Shown here: positions 44,605 through 53,448 of the stretch, in pieces
How the letters are laid out: every line of letters begins with the position of its first letter
Position numbering within the stretch: position 1 is the first letter of the stretch
Assembly (NCBI RefSeq): GCF_036985595.1
Contig: NZ_BTPU01000076.1
Coordinates: 1 to 64,000, forward strand
Origin: Vallitalea maricola
GTDB taxonomy: Bacteria > Bacillota > Clostridia > Lachnospirales > Vallitaleaceae
Length of the DNA: 64,000 nucleotides
Reading direction: 5' to 3'
The notes under the pieces: model-generated
The model's input: only the letters and a program-made list of their open reading frames with translations
Told to the model about the DNA's origin: nothing
The model's database searches: none
Position numbers and translations under genes: made by a program

Positions 44605-45501
44605 ATGATAAAAGTGTTTAAAAGCAACCAAAAGAAACAGCAAGTCATAGAATCATATAATCATTTGCTTGAGTTATGGAATGTTAATTATCAAGAGGTA
44701 GATTTGAAAACTCAATTTGGGACAACACATTGTATTATATCAGGAAATAAGGCTAATCCACCATTATTAATGTTTCATGGTGTTGGTGATAATTCAGCTG
44801 TAATGTGGATTTTGAATATTCAAGAATTGTCTGAGCATTTTTATTGTATATCGGTTGATACACTAGGAGGTCCAGGTAAAAGTATACCAAACGAAAATTT
44901 TAATAAGAAAAAATTCAATCAAGTAAAATGGATTAATGATTTAGTGAGACAACTAGAAATATGTAATATTAATATTTTAGGTATATCAAATGGTGCTTAT
45001 ATGGCATATAACTATTTAACATATGAAAGTAATACAATTGATAAAGTGGTTTGCCTAGAAGGTGGTATGGTAATTGGTAATCCTTATAAAAATATGATAA
45101 GAACATTATTAATAATGTTTCCTCACATTCTATTACCAAATAGAAGTAATATGATAGCTATTTTGAAGAAATTAAGTTCACCTGAATCTAATTTTATCAA
45201 TAATTGTCCTAACGTGGTAAATCATATGATTATGGTAATGAAATCCCATAATCAGAAAGCAATGTTTGCACATGGTCTAGAAAAATATGAAAAAGAGAAA
45301 GGAATATTGGTAAGAGATAAACTATTATTTTTAATTGGTGATTATAAGGTAGATAATAAGAGGAAGTTTATCAATGTATTAGAAGACGGAGGATATAATT
45401 ATAAGATTATTAAAGGTGCTGGACACGGCATAAACCATGAACAACCTAAAATAGTAAATAGTGAAATAATACAGTTTTTATTAAAAGATTCGGGAATATG
45501 A
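44605..45501 (+). CDS. Alpha/beta hydrolase
   Basis: 298 residues, cytoplasmic. LLMFHGVGDNSAVMW (oxyanion region), nucleophile elbow LGISNGAYMA (GxSxG) and catalytic His in GAGHGINHEQP. Likely an esterase, lactonase or C-C hydrolase. Only distantly similar in order to the anchored hydrolase at 41928. TGAGGAGAA precedes the start. Confidence 0.9.
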   Translation: MIKVFKSNQKKQQVIESYNHLLELWNVNYQEVDLKTQFGTTHCIISGNKANPPLLMFHGVGDNSAVMWILNIQELSEHFYCISVDTLGGPGKSIPNENFNKKKFNQVKWINDLVRQLEICNINILGISNGAYMAYNYLTYESNTIDKVVCLEGGMVIGNPYKNMIRTLLIMFPHILLPNRSNMIAILKKLSSPESNFINNCPNVVNHMIMVMKSHNQKAMFAHGLEKYEKEKGILVRDKLLFLIGDYKVDNKRKFINVLEDGGYNYKIIKGAGHGINHEQPKIVNSEIIQFLLKDSGI

Positions 45502-45560
45502 ACCGAAGAATAAGTAAGTACATTTTTTTGATACATTAATTAGTTAGGGGAGAAATTATA

Positions 45561-45788
45561 ATGAAAAAAATATTTATTATATTGAGCATCTTTTTTTTAG
45601 TTGCTTGGAAAGGGAATATCATAAAAACTGCATCAATAGAAGATAGCCCTTATGATGAAACAGTTGATATGTTAGATGAATATGGAGATAGTGGGGAAAT
45701 TACAATAATTATTGATGAATACTATATTGACTTATTAGAATCAAATGTTATAAATGAAGCTAAATTGATTAAAGTGATATCAAAATAA
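45561..45788 (+). CDS. Small secreted or anchored protein, unknown
   Basis: 75 residues with an N-terminal hydrophobic signal (KKIFIILSIFFLVAW) and an acidic remainder. TAGGGGAGAAA precedes the ATG. It could be a truncated lipoprotein or secreted factor; no Cys at the signal end. Confidence 0.6.
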   Translation: MKKIFIILSIFFLVAWKGNIIKTASIEDSPYDETVDMLDEYGDSGEITIIIDEYYIDLLESNVINEAKLIKVISK

Positions 45789-45890
45789 TTGGCTGTTGGG
45801 TATAGAAAAAGAGAAGTTGGGGTTTAAATATACTGTACTATAAATATAAGTTTGCCTAGAGGGTTAAATATATTAAAATTAGGAGTTTAT

Positions 45891-46274
45891 ATGAATGATT
45901 TAAGTTTCTATATAATTCTATTGGTTTTAATACCAATTTTAAATGTTTTTACAATTCGTCGGCAAGAAAAAGTGATAAAAGCAGTTAATAAAAAGCGAAG
46001 ATATGGAGTATTTTTAACTGCAGTTTTATTTAGTATTCCTCTGTTTCTATTTATCGTTTTGTTAAATAATGTTGAAGTAATAAGTTTATATACAGCAATT
46101 GATATTAGGATTGTTACCATATTAATTTTCTTATTGCTAGTTATATTTTTTGTAATTTGCAATAAATTTTTATATATAGTTGATAATTACAGTCGCTATG
46201 AAAAAGAGAAATCTTTTCGTAAGCAAAGTAAAGTTGGAGTTATTATATTATTAAATATCCTGCAAGTAGTATAA
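45891..46274 (+). CDS. Small membrane protein, three to four helices
   Basis: 127 residues from ATG 45891 with AGGAG upstream. Hydrophobic segments at about residues 4-22, 41-60, 74-94 and 112-126 and a basic loop (RRQEKVIKAVNKKRRYG). It ends near the next membrane gene, suggesting a two-gene unit. No family recognised. Confidence 0.7.
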   Translation: MNDLSFYIILLVLIPILNVFTIRRQEKVIKAVNKKRRYGVFLTAVLFSIPLFLFIVLLNNVEVISLYTAIDIRIVTILIFLLLVIFFVICNKFLYIVDNYSRYEKEKSFRKQSKVGVIILLNILQVV

Positions 46275-46279
46275 GAAAT

Positions 46280-46648
46280 ATGATGAAGATGCCTCCTGTT
46301 AGTAAATACTCAAAACCAGGTCCTAAGTTATTTAAAGAGTATCATCTTAATAGTTTGAATACACCACCGGCTCATATTCAATTTATATTAATACTAATTA
46401 TTTATGTATTTACTAGTTTTGGCTTCTTTATATCAGATTATATTATGGGTGATTGGGCTGTGATTTATACTAATTTATATATACTACCATTTCTTCTTTT
46501 GATGACATTTATGAATGGTTTAATTTTTGGAATGATAAGATTTGTTGAATGGATTTTTAAGATTGATATAAACGAAGTTGTGATGGTTTTACTTTTTTGC
46601 ATGATATTTGTTTTACTACTTGATGGTCTCTGGTTACTAATAAAATAA
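46280..46648 (+). CDS. Small membrane protein, unknown
   Basis: 122 residues with about three membrane segments (30-52, 60-85 and 98-120). Starts six bases after the previous stop codon. No motif. A complete attC follows. Confidence 0.68.
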   Translation: MMKMPPVSKYSKPGPKLFKEYHLNSLNTPPAHIQFILILIIYVFTSFGFFISDYIMGDWAVIYTNLYILPFLLLMTFMNGLIFGMIRFVEWIFKIDINEVVMVLLFCMIFVLLLDGLWLLIK

Positions 46649-46720
46649 ATTGTGGTATATATTTAATTATTAATGATAAAGAAGATTGGGAATGCGTTAC
46701 GAAGCTGATATGACAACAGC

Positions 46721-46817
46721 ACATAACAAAATATTGCCGTTAGCTACGCACATTCACTCTCTATAGAGAAATGTGTTGTTGGTCAGAGTGAACGTCGGCA
46801 ATAAAACAACGTTATAC
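46721..46817 (+). repeat. attC site 19 (subfamily C)
   Basis: ACATAAC to GTTATAC, 97 bp. L boxes TATTGCCG and CGGCAATA are perfect complements. First intact site after the attC-poor block. Confidence 0.9.
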
Positions 46818-46927
46818 AAAATAAACCACTAGATAAAGAGAATATAAAGATTCTTGCAAAAATATACTCTGATTATGTTAGTAAATCAATAGGTAATAAA
46901 TTTTATTATGCTAAAGGAGGAAAAATA

Positions 46928-47866
46928 ATGAACTATAATTTATCGATTTTAGAGAAAGATTCTAGCTATATTTCAAGAATTATTGATAATTATTTTAACT
47001 GTGATGTATTATTCTCAAAAAAGATTGGAGAAGGATTTTATGGTGGAGTCTATATAGTAGATATTGCAAAGGAGCCTTATAGGGTTGCTATAAAATGGTA
47101 TAAGCATAGTGGAAGGAACAAGCGTGAAGAAAAACAGCTGAACTTATTGAGAAAACACTCTCTTTTAAAAGTTCCTCAAACCTATTTTACTCATAATCAA
47201 AGTGAAGATATTCCTTGTGAAGCACTAATAATGGAGTATGTAGAAGGAGTTAATGCAGCACAGCTCCCAACTAATCATATAAATAAAGAGAAGTTTAAAG
47301 ATGAAATGATAGGAAATTTAATTCACTTACATAATATTTCAAATGAAAAGGGATTTGGGGATGGAGAACAAATGTTTACAGATTGGAAATCATGTTATGG
47401 AAAAAGAGTGAAGAACTTGCATCGAATACTCCACTCAGAATTTAAGGATAGCATCTCACCATATGTGATGAAAGTTGCAGATGAATCATTGGATGCATTT
47501 GATAAAATATTTGCTGAACCAATAAAAAAATCTTCGTTGATTCATAGTGATTATAACCTATGGAATATTCTTGTTGATGAAAAAAGTGCAAAAATAACAG
47601 CTATTATTGACCCATTAGATGCTGGATGGGCAGATAAAGAAATAGATCTTTTCCATCTTCAAAATGCTGATGGAGATCGATTTGGTTTGCTTAAGCATTA
47701 TCAAAGTAATACAAAGTTGTGTGAGCTGTTTGAAGTGAAAAACGCCTTTTATTGGTTCTGGGATGATATTAGGCATATGAAAAACATGGGTTGGTACAAT
47801 GAAGAGAGATTCACATTATTTGGGGAAAAATTATTGATATTAAAACAAGAATATATAGGAATATAA
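46928..47866 (+). CDS. Aminoglycoside phosphotransferase-family kinase
   Basis: 312 residues with the protein-kinase-like fold of APH enzymes: a nucleotide loop (GEGFYGGVYIVD), IKWYKH Lys, ALIMEYVEGVNAAQLP hinge, catalytic HSDYNLWNIL (HxDxxxxN) and IIDPLDAGWADKEIDL (metal Asp). Such kinases phosphorylate aminoglycosides, choline, fructosamine or homoserine. Drug resistance is possible but not certain. AAAGGAGG precedes the start; its own cassette. Confidence 0.9.
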   Translation: MNYNLSILEKDSSYISRIIDNYFNCDVLFSKKIGEGFYGGVYIVDIAKEPYRVAIKWYKHSGRNKREEKQLNLLRKHSLLKVPQTYFTHNQSEDIPCEALIMEYVEGVNAAQLPTNHINKEKFKDEMIGNLIHLHNISNEKGFGDGEQMFTDWKSCYGKRVKNLHRILHSEFKDSISPYVMKVADESLDAFDKIFAEPIKKSSLIHSDYNLWNILVDEKSAKITAIIDPLDAGWADKEIDLFHLQNADGDRFGLLKHYQSNTKLCELFEVKNAFYWFWDDIRHMKNMGWYNEERFTLFGEKLLILKQEYIGI

Positions 47867-47977
47867 CAATACATTGGGGAGGTACAAAATATAGATAAAG
47901 GTCTGGAAGACTACATTTGGATTTTCTTATTTATCATGGCTATAGGTAAGATAATGGCAACTTCCGTGGTTTACTTC

Positions 47978-48050
47978 GTATAACAATGTGTTTGCGACAT
48001 TGACAGGAAATCGGAAGGATGTCCAAGTCGCAAACATGGTAACGTTATAA
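47978..48050 (+). repeat. attC site 20 (subfamily D)
   Basis: GTATAAC to GTTATAA, 73 bp. L boxes TGTTTGCGA and TCGCAAACA pair perfectly; centre ACATTGACA / GGATGTCCAAGT. Confidence 0.9.
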
Positions 48051-48200
48051 GAAATAGCCGTTTCAGGGTATTCTCTAGGGAGTAGTTTAGGGTCATTTTT
48101 TGTGTTAACCATAATAATGTTATATAAAGTTTTAGATAGATTAAGTACTGAAGTTAAGTCATAAAAGACTATATATACATAAAATGATTGGAGATGTGTT

Positions 48201-48578
48201 ATGAATAAGAAATTTGAATGGATAGATAATTATATTTTATCTAAGAAAGGAATAATAAAAGATTACAAGAAAGAATGGGGCTGGGAAAGATATTTGCTAA
48301 AAAATAAAATGATAGCAGCATTATGTACAGATAAAGAAGGGAAGGAAATAATTACTTTAAAATGTGAACCATTATATGGAGAACAGCTTAGAAATGATTA
48401 TAGAGATATTGCTGAAGGTTATTACATGAACAAGAAACATTGGAATTCTGTATATTTGCATGGTGTAGTTCCAAATGATATATTAAAGCAAATGATAGAT
48501 CAATCTTATGATTTGATTTTTAATAAATTTAGTAAAAAGATACAAAGACAAATTGAGGTATTTCCACGAACACAGTAA
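48201..48578 (+). CDS. MmcQ/YjbR-family protein
   Basis: 125 residues of the CyaY/YjbR-like fold: LKCEPLYGEQLRNDYRDIAE, GYYMNKKHWNSVYLHG, then a SYDLI helix. Proteins of this family bind DNA in some cases; the exact role is unsettled. GGAGATGTG precedes the start. Confidence 0.88.
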   Translation: MNKKFEWIDNYILSKKGIIKDYKKEWGWERYLLKNKMIAALCTDKEGKEIITLKCEPLYGEQLRNDYRDIAEGYYMNKKHWNSVYLHGVVPNDILKQMIDQSYDLIFNKFSKKIQRQIEVFPRTQ

Positions 48579-48660
48579 TAAATATTTTCCCATAAAAGTG
48601 TTGAGGTAGAAGAGCTCTGCGGGTCTGGTTCATAAAACGTCGGAAACAAGATACTTTAGG
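48571..48660 (+). repeat. attC site 21, degraded (subfamily A)
   Basis: AGTAATAAATATTTTCCC at the 5' end, GAAGAGCTCTGCGGGTCTGG in the centre, CGTCGGAAACAAG at L', and ACTTTAGG in place of GTTRRRY. All boxes are mutated. Confidence 0.6.
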
Positions 48661-48714
48661 GGAAATCACTCACTTGATATTAAGACATAAATGATATGAT
48701 TGGAGTATTATAAT

Positions 48715-49260
48715 ATGACTAAAGTATTTATTTTTAGAGGTAAAGCAGCAAGTGGAAAGTCATCTTTAGCAAATAGGCTAGCTAAAGAACTTAGAATTAC
48801 AGTTTTTTGTAAAGATGATATTCTAGAACCAATAAAGGTATGCGAAGCAATTGATGACAGAGGTTTAAGGAATGAAGTTTGTTATCGAGTATTGGAGAGA
48901 TTGGTTCAAAGGTCTGTAGATAATGGAGCTGATATAATTCTTGATATTGGACTTGGAGATAGAGGATTGGCAGAATACTTCATAAATCAGATAGATTTTA
49001 AAGATAGTGAAGTTATTTCATTTTTTGTTGAGTGTAAGAATATGGATGAATGGAAGAGAAGGCATGAAGAGAGAATTGCCAATCCATTGCCAAGTCAATC
49101 ATTTAAGTCTTTCGACCATGTATTATCACACTATGAGAATTTCGACGGAAGACTTTTCAAGAACGAATATGAGATTGACAGCAGTAGGTCAGTGAGTGAG
49201 AGTTTCACTGAGCTTTTACGGATATTAAATGATAAACCTAGAACAATTGCCATGACTTAA
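48715..49260 (+). CDS. P-loop kinase of the AAA/zeta type
   Basis: 181 residues from ATG 48715. Walker A FRGKAASGKSSLANRLA at about residue 7, FCKDDILEPIK, Walker B-like DIILDIGLGD and an Arg-rich lid (EWKRRHEERIANPLP). Related in style to chloramphenicol phosphotransferase and other small-molecule kinases. Independent cassette with a short attC. Confidence 0.87.
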   Translation: MTKVFIFRGKAASGKSSLANRLAKELRITVFCKDDILEPIKVCEAIDDRGLRNEVCYRVLERLVQRSVDNGADIILDIGLGDRGLAEYFINQIDFKDSEVISFFVECKNMDEWKRRHEERIANPLPSQSFKSFDHVLSHYENFDGRLFKNEYEIDSSRSVSESFTELLRILNDKPRTIAMT

Positions 49261-49289
49261 GGTTGTGGTAGTTTGGCGTTCGCGACTTC

Positions 49290-49363
49290 ACCTAACAGCA
49301 TATTGACAACATGGACAGGAAATCGGAAGTATGTCCACGTCGTTAATATGCGATACGTTAAGT
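49290..49363 (+). repeat. attC site 22 (subfamily D)
   Basis: ACCTAAC to GTTAAGT, both perfect cores, 74 bp. L boxes CATATTGAC and GTTAATATG pair; inner ACATGGACA / TGTCCACGT. Confidence 0.9.
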
Positions 49364-49413
49364 GAATTTTTACTAGTTTTTGGAACTTTAGATGTAATTG
49401 TGATAGGGTTAAT

Positions 49414-49704
49414 ATGGTGAAAAAGATAATTGTTATTTTTACGGTGGCAGTGTTAGCTCTAATGGGTTGGTATATATATAGAATTAATTTATCACCGCTA
49501 GATGTGGTGATGAAAGATAAGAGTCCTTCAGATAGTATACTTTATCCAAAAGAGGTGTTATATCAATCAGCTGTTTCTGAAGAACAATACATAATCATTT
49601 ATAAGAATAACGATGAAAATCTTTGCAATGTGTTGTTAGAAAAAACTTTTTTTGGATATGAAGTACTAGACTTTAATGGAGAAATGTCTACAAATATCAC
49701 TTAA
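49414..49704 (+). CDS. Small membrane-anchored protein, unknown
   Basis: 96 residues. One N-terminal hydrophobic helix (IIVIFTVAVLALMGWYIY), then a short polar domain. Its stop codon is inside the R'' box of the next attC site, so cassette insertion defines the C-terminus. Only a weak ribosome site (TAGGGTTA). Confidence 0.65.
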   Translation: MVKKIIVIFTVAVLALMGWYIYRINLSPLDVVMKDKSPSDSILYPKEVLYQSAVSEEQYIIIYKNNDENLCNVLLEKTFFGYEVLDFNGEMSTNIT

Positions 49705-49815
49705 CAAAATGTTTCTGTTCGCTACGCACATTCCCTTCAACAGGTGCGAGCACCGCCTGCGAAGAAGGGCTTTTGGGGTCCGGTTCAGAGACATCGCTAA
49801 TCCGAGATGTTAAAT
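49699..49815 (+). repeat. attC site 23 (subfamily A)
   Basis: ACTTAAC to GTTAAAT, 117 bp, consensus centre. The gene stop codon TAA lies within R''. L boxes slightly mismatched. Confidence 0.9.
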
Positions 49816-49904
49816 GACATAAATACTCTCTATATGCAAATATCAAGTAAATATTTGAATGGATAGGAGTCCCAAATACAAGAGAAATGAAAGGAAGTAC
49901 AGTA

Positions 49905-50747
49905 ATGATACGTGAATTAACACATCATGATATAGAACAAGTTTATAGTATTTTAAGAAAGGAATTTAATGATATTGATACAAAATATCTATCAAACACT
50001 TTTGATACATCTTATAAATTTATTGTCTGGGATGATGAGGGTATAAATGGGTTTGCAAATATAACACTAATAGATAAATCTGAAAGAAATTGGAATTTAC
50101 AAATTTATGTAGATCCTCAGTTTAGAAATAGAGGAATTGGAACAGCTCTATATCAACATATTGAACAGATTTTATTTAACCAAAAAGCTAGCATTATTAC
50201 CACAAACTTTAGAGTTGATATATATAATCCAAGCTATTTCTTTAATAAATTAGGATATAACAAGTGGTATGGTTCACCTGAATTGCATTACAGAGGCACA
50301 ATTCAACCAGATGTAGATATAGATATTGTTCCATATGAGGACAAATACTATCAGCAATACGCAATATGCAGACAAGAGAGCTTCTATGAATTGTCTGTTA
50401 AGAATGATTTTAGACCATATAAGATTCCTTTAAGCGATGAAGATAGAAAATATTTATTTGATAAGAAGGACACAATATTTATAACTTTGAGTGAAGAGCA
50501 TTTAGTTGGAGCTATAACGATTGATAATGGATATCTAGATCATATAATGGTATCACCAGCCTATCAAGGAAAGGGATATGGAAAAAAGCTAACTCAGTTT
50601 GGAATTAATAAGGCAATAAGTAGTGGAGCACATTTGGTATATATATGTTATATTGAAGGTAACGAGAAGGCTGAGAGATTATATCCATCACTTGGATTTG
50701 AAGTAGTCTGTAACACACATGTTTATAGAAAATTTATGAATAATTGA
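49905..50747 (+). CDS. Double GNAT acetyltransferase
   Basis: 280 residues with two GNAT domains in tandem. Domain 1 has the acetyl-CoA loop DPQFRNRGIGTALYQH near residue 75; domain 2 has VSPAYQGKGYGKKLTQF near residue 220 and the ending RLYPSLGFEVV. Only the second may be fully active. ATG 49905 with AAAGGAAG upstream. Could modify a small molecule or drug. Confidence 0.92.
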   Translation: MIRELTHHDIEQVYSILRKEFNDIDTKYLSNTFDTSYKFIVWDDEGINGFANITLIDKSERNWNLQIYVDPQFRNRGIGTALYQHIEQILFNQKASIITTNFRVDIYNPSYFFNKLGYNKWYGSPELHYRGTIQPDVDIDIVPYEDKYYQQYAICRQESFYELSVKNDFRPYKIPLSDEDRKYLFDKKDTIFITLSEEHLVGAITIDNGYLDHIMVSPAYQGKGYGKKLTQFGINKAISSGAHLVYICYIEGNEKAERLYPSLGFEVVCNTHVYRKFMNN

Positions 50748-50773
50748 TTTAAAGTTAGTCGAGTATTTACGTC

Positions 50774-50876
50774 ATATAACAATATATTTCCGTTCTCTTC
50801 GCACATTCATTCACCGGGTGCGAAGAAGGGCTTTGTAGGTCCTGTTCAGTGACGTCGGAAATAAGAAACGTTATCT
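50774..50876 (+). repeat. attC site 24 (subfamily A, shortened)
   Basis: ATATAAC to GTTATCT, 103 bp. L boxes TATTTCCG and CGGAAATA pair perfectly. Centre lacks about 12 bases of the consensus. Confidence 0.9.
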
Positions 50877-50924
50877 GAACTTAATTGTGCTAGAAATTTA
50901 TAATTTTATATTGAGGTGAAAACA

Positions 50925-51479
50925 ATGGATAAGAAAGCAATAAGTGATGAAAATACTAAAATAGTAATATATCCTTCAATTAGAAAAGTAATAAAAATGA
51001 TTATTTTATCATTACTACTAACTGGAATAGGATTTTTTGAAATAATATATGGTGTCAGTAAGGAAAATAATAATGGTATTTTTGCAACTGTTATTGGTTT
51101 TATTGGAGTAGCATTTTTTGGACTATGTTTTATTTATTTAATATATAGGTTGTTTGTTAAAAAACCAATTCTTGTAATAGATGAAAATGGAATTATTGAT
51201 AATGCCTCAGCTTCAGGTGTAGGATTAATAAAATGGAGTGAGATTAAAGAAGTAATTATTTATACATATGTTAATCAGAAGTTTTTAGGAATTATACCTA
51301 ATAATACAGATATAATTAAAGAAAGATTAAATGGATTCAAAAAGATTATATTTAATATTAATCGAAAGAAGGCAATGCTTATAAGTGCTCCTATTAACAT
51401 ACCACAAAGTGTTACGAAAATAAAACTTGAAGATATTAAGGAAGAAATTGACATATTATTGAAAACAAATGTCAAATAA
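50925..51479 (+). CDS. STM3941-like membrane protein
   Basis: 184 residues with two membrane helices (about residues 26-46 and 56-80), a PH-like domain behind them (PILVIDENGIIDNASAS, IKWSEIKEVIIY) and ends with a helix of the same family. STM3941-type proteins are common in cassettes and plasmids but of unknown function. TGAGGTGAA precedes the start. Confidence 0.82.
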   Translation: MDKKAISDENTKIVIYPSIRKVIKMIILSLLLTGIGFFEIIYGVSKENNNGIFATVIGFIGVAFFGLCFIYLIYRLFVKKPILVIDENGIIDNASASGVGLIKWSEIKEVIIYTYVNQKFLGIIPNNTDIIKERLNGFKKIIFNINRKKAMLISAPINIPQSVTKIKLEDIKEEIDILLKTNVK

Positions 51480-51491
51480 TAGTCGTACTTC

Positions 51492-51600
51492 AGATAACAA
51501 AATATTTCCGTTCGCTACGCACATCTCTTCACTGGGTGCAAGCACCGCCAGGGAGAAGGAGGGTCCAGTTCAGAGATGTCGGAAATACGAAACGTTAGAG
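51492..51600 (+). repeat. attC site 25 (subfamily A)
   Basis: AGATAAC to GTTAGAG, 109 bp. L boxes TATTTCCG and CGGAAATA pair; centre slightly shortened. Confidence 0.91.
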
Positions 51601-51626
51601 GACATAATGATGAGAGGATTGAGAAT

Positions 51627-52418
51627 ATGAATAATAATAGTAAATTAATGGCACCGTTGTGGTTAAAATATCCACATATAAGAAGAGGAAGTATTGGTTG
51701 GAGAATGGGTTATGGTGAAGCATATGCCATGGAATATTATTTATGGCAAAAAGGTTTAGATAAAGAGTTTTGGGAAGAATATAAACTATTATTTCCTGAA
51801 CCAATTAATTGGTTAGGATGGTATGATAATAAATATTTGGAGCATGAGTATACTTATAACATTGATTGGTTAAAAGCAATGAATCAAAATAATGAGTATA
51901 TATTTTTCTGGGGTCACCAACCTTCAAATGATGGAGTAATGACTAAATCATGCTTTAGTCAATGGTGGAAATCAGATTTTAAAGTAGGACATATTAATTA
52001 TAGCTGTATGGAGCAATATATGATGGCAGAAAAAGCTAGATTATTTAAAGATATAGAAATAGAAGAAAAAATATTGGCTTCTTCAAGTTCCAAAGAAATG
52101 AAAGAACTTGGAAGAAAGGTTAACAATTTTAATGAAGAGATATGGAATATGAATAAGTATAATATAGTAGTAGAGGGAAATTATTATAAGTTTGTTCAGC
52201 AATCATCATTAAAGAAATATTTACTAAATACAGATAACAAAGTGATTGTGGAAGCAAGTCCTTATGATAAGGTATGGGGAATTGGATTAAGAGAAGGCGA
52301 GAAAGGAATCTTTGATCCAATAAATTGGAAGGGAGAAAATCTTTTAGGATTTGCTCTAATGGAAGTAAGAGATATAATAAAAAGAACTTCAGCTAATGAA
52401 AAGTTAGTAGCAATTTAA
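51627..52418 (+). CDS. NADAR-family protein (YbiA-like)
   Basis: 263 residues from ATG 51627. The NADAR domain is clear: EYIFFWGHQP, FSQWWKSDF, YSCMEQYMMAEKARLF, LGRKVNNF, and KVIVEASPYDKVWGIGL. These proteins hydrolyse N-glycosidic bonds in riboflavin intermediates, or bind and process ADP-ribose; some are linked to phage defence. The first 90 residues are an N-terminal extension with several Trp. GATGAGAGGA precedes the start. Confidence 0.92.
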   Translation: MNNNSKLMAPLWLKYPHIRRGSIGWRMGYGEAYAMEYYLWQKGLDKEFWEEYKLLFPEPINWLGWYDNKYLEHEYTYNIDWLKAMNQNNEYIFFWGHQPSNDGVMTKSCFSQWWKSDFKVGHINYSCMEQYMMAEKARLFKDIEIEEKILASSSSKEMKELGRKVNNFNEEIWNMNKYNIVVEGNYYKFVQQSSLKKYLLNTDNKVIVEASPYDKVWGIGLREGEKGIFDPINWKGENLLGFALMEVRDIIKRTSANEKLVAI

Positions 52419-52456
52419 TATAAGGGAAAAAAGAGGTAGCTTCCATTGATTACGTC

Positions 52457-52572
52457 CTCTAACAAAATACTCCCGTTAGCTACGCACATCTCTTCACCGG
52501 GTGCAAGCACCGCCTACGAAGAAGAACTCTGAGGGTCCGATTCAGAGACGTCGAGAGTACGAGATGTTATAA
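52457..52572 (+). repeat. attC site 26 (subfamily A)
   Basis: CTCTAAC to GTTATAA, 116 bp, consensus centre. L boxes ATACTCCCG / CGAGAGTAC. Confidence 0.91.
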
Positions 52573-52723
52573 GAAATTGCCTCATTCATTTCAGGGAATT
52601 CCTTTGAGGTCAAAAACATTCCAATAAATTAAGAATACCAGTAATATTATTTTCAATATTCTTTGCATGACATTGTCAATAATAATTTAGTAGTATATTA
52701 TATACATAGAGGAGATAAAAACA

Positions 52724-53326
52724 ATGAATAGAAAATTAGGATTTTGTTCTGCAATATTAGTTGGTATAACAACAATGCTTTTTGCAATATCAATGCTTAT
52801 AGGAAATTTGTCCTTGGCATATTTTGTTTGTATGATACTTTCGTGGGGGTATATACTTTTAACTTGTGCATTTTATACTGAAACCATAAATGATAGAAAA
52901 TCGGTAGCCCTTGGTGGAGTTGCTTTTGGATGCATATATGGTGTATTTATTAACGTAGTATATTTTACTCAGCTTACTACTGTAGCAAATAAAACCGCTC
53001 CAGAAAATGCTATACAATTATTATCATATCAATCATTAGGAAGTTTATTTTTTAATTATGATTTATTTGGTTATGGAATGATGGCATTATCTACCTTTTT
53101 AGTTGGTATTTCAATTATTACAAAAAGTAAGAACGATAAGTGGTTAAAGTCATTGCTTATGATACATGGAGTATTTCTAATTAGTTGTATTGGAATGCCG
53201 ATACTTAATGTATTTAATAATAGTGAAAATTCAACCTCTGCTGGTACAATTGCTTTACTGATATGGTGCATATATTTTATACCAATAGCAATTTTTTCCG
53301 CAATACATTTTAGAAAAGAGATATAG
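52724..53326 (+). CDS. Membrane protein with six helices, unknown
   Basis: 200 residues, largely hydrophobic, with segments near 5-25, 30-48, 62-82, 115-133, 145-165 and 175-195. No family-specific motif noted. AGAGGAGATAAAAACA precedes the start. Confidence 0.78.
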   Translation: MNRKLGFCSAILVGITTMLFAISMLIGNLSLAYFVCMILSWGYILLTCAFYTETINDRKSVALGGVAFGCIYGVFINVVYFTQLTTVANKTAPENAIQLLSYQSLGSLFFNYDLFGYGMMALSTFLVGISIITKSKNDKWLKSLLMIHGVFLISCIGMPILNVFNNSENSTSAGTIALLIWCIYFIPIAIFSAIHFRKEI

Positions 53327-53370
53327 AATAGGAATATAATATAATCTATTTTGATTTTTATATTAATCTA

Positions 53371-53422
53371 AAGAGATGCTTCGAAGTTGAATGAGTCAAC
53401 TTCTTATAACGAGACGTTATAT
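53371..53422 (+). repeat. attC site 27, shortened or degraded
   Basis: GAAGTTGA and TCAACTTC (53383-53403) form a perfect small hairpin, followed by ACGAGACGTTATATG with R' GTTATAT (53416-53422). No R'' box. Confidence 0.6.
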
Positions 53423-53448
53423 GAAAATCAAAGATTTGGGAGGTAATA

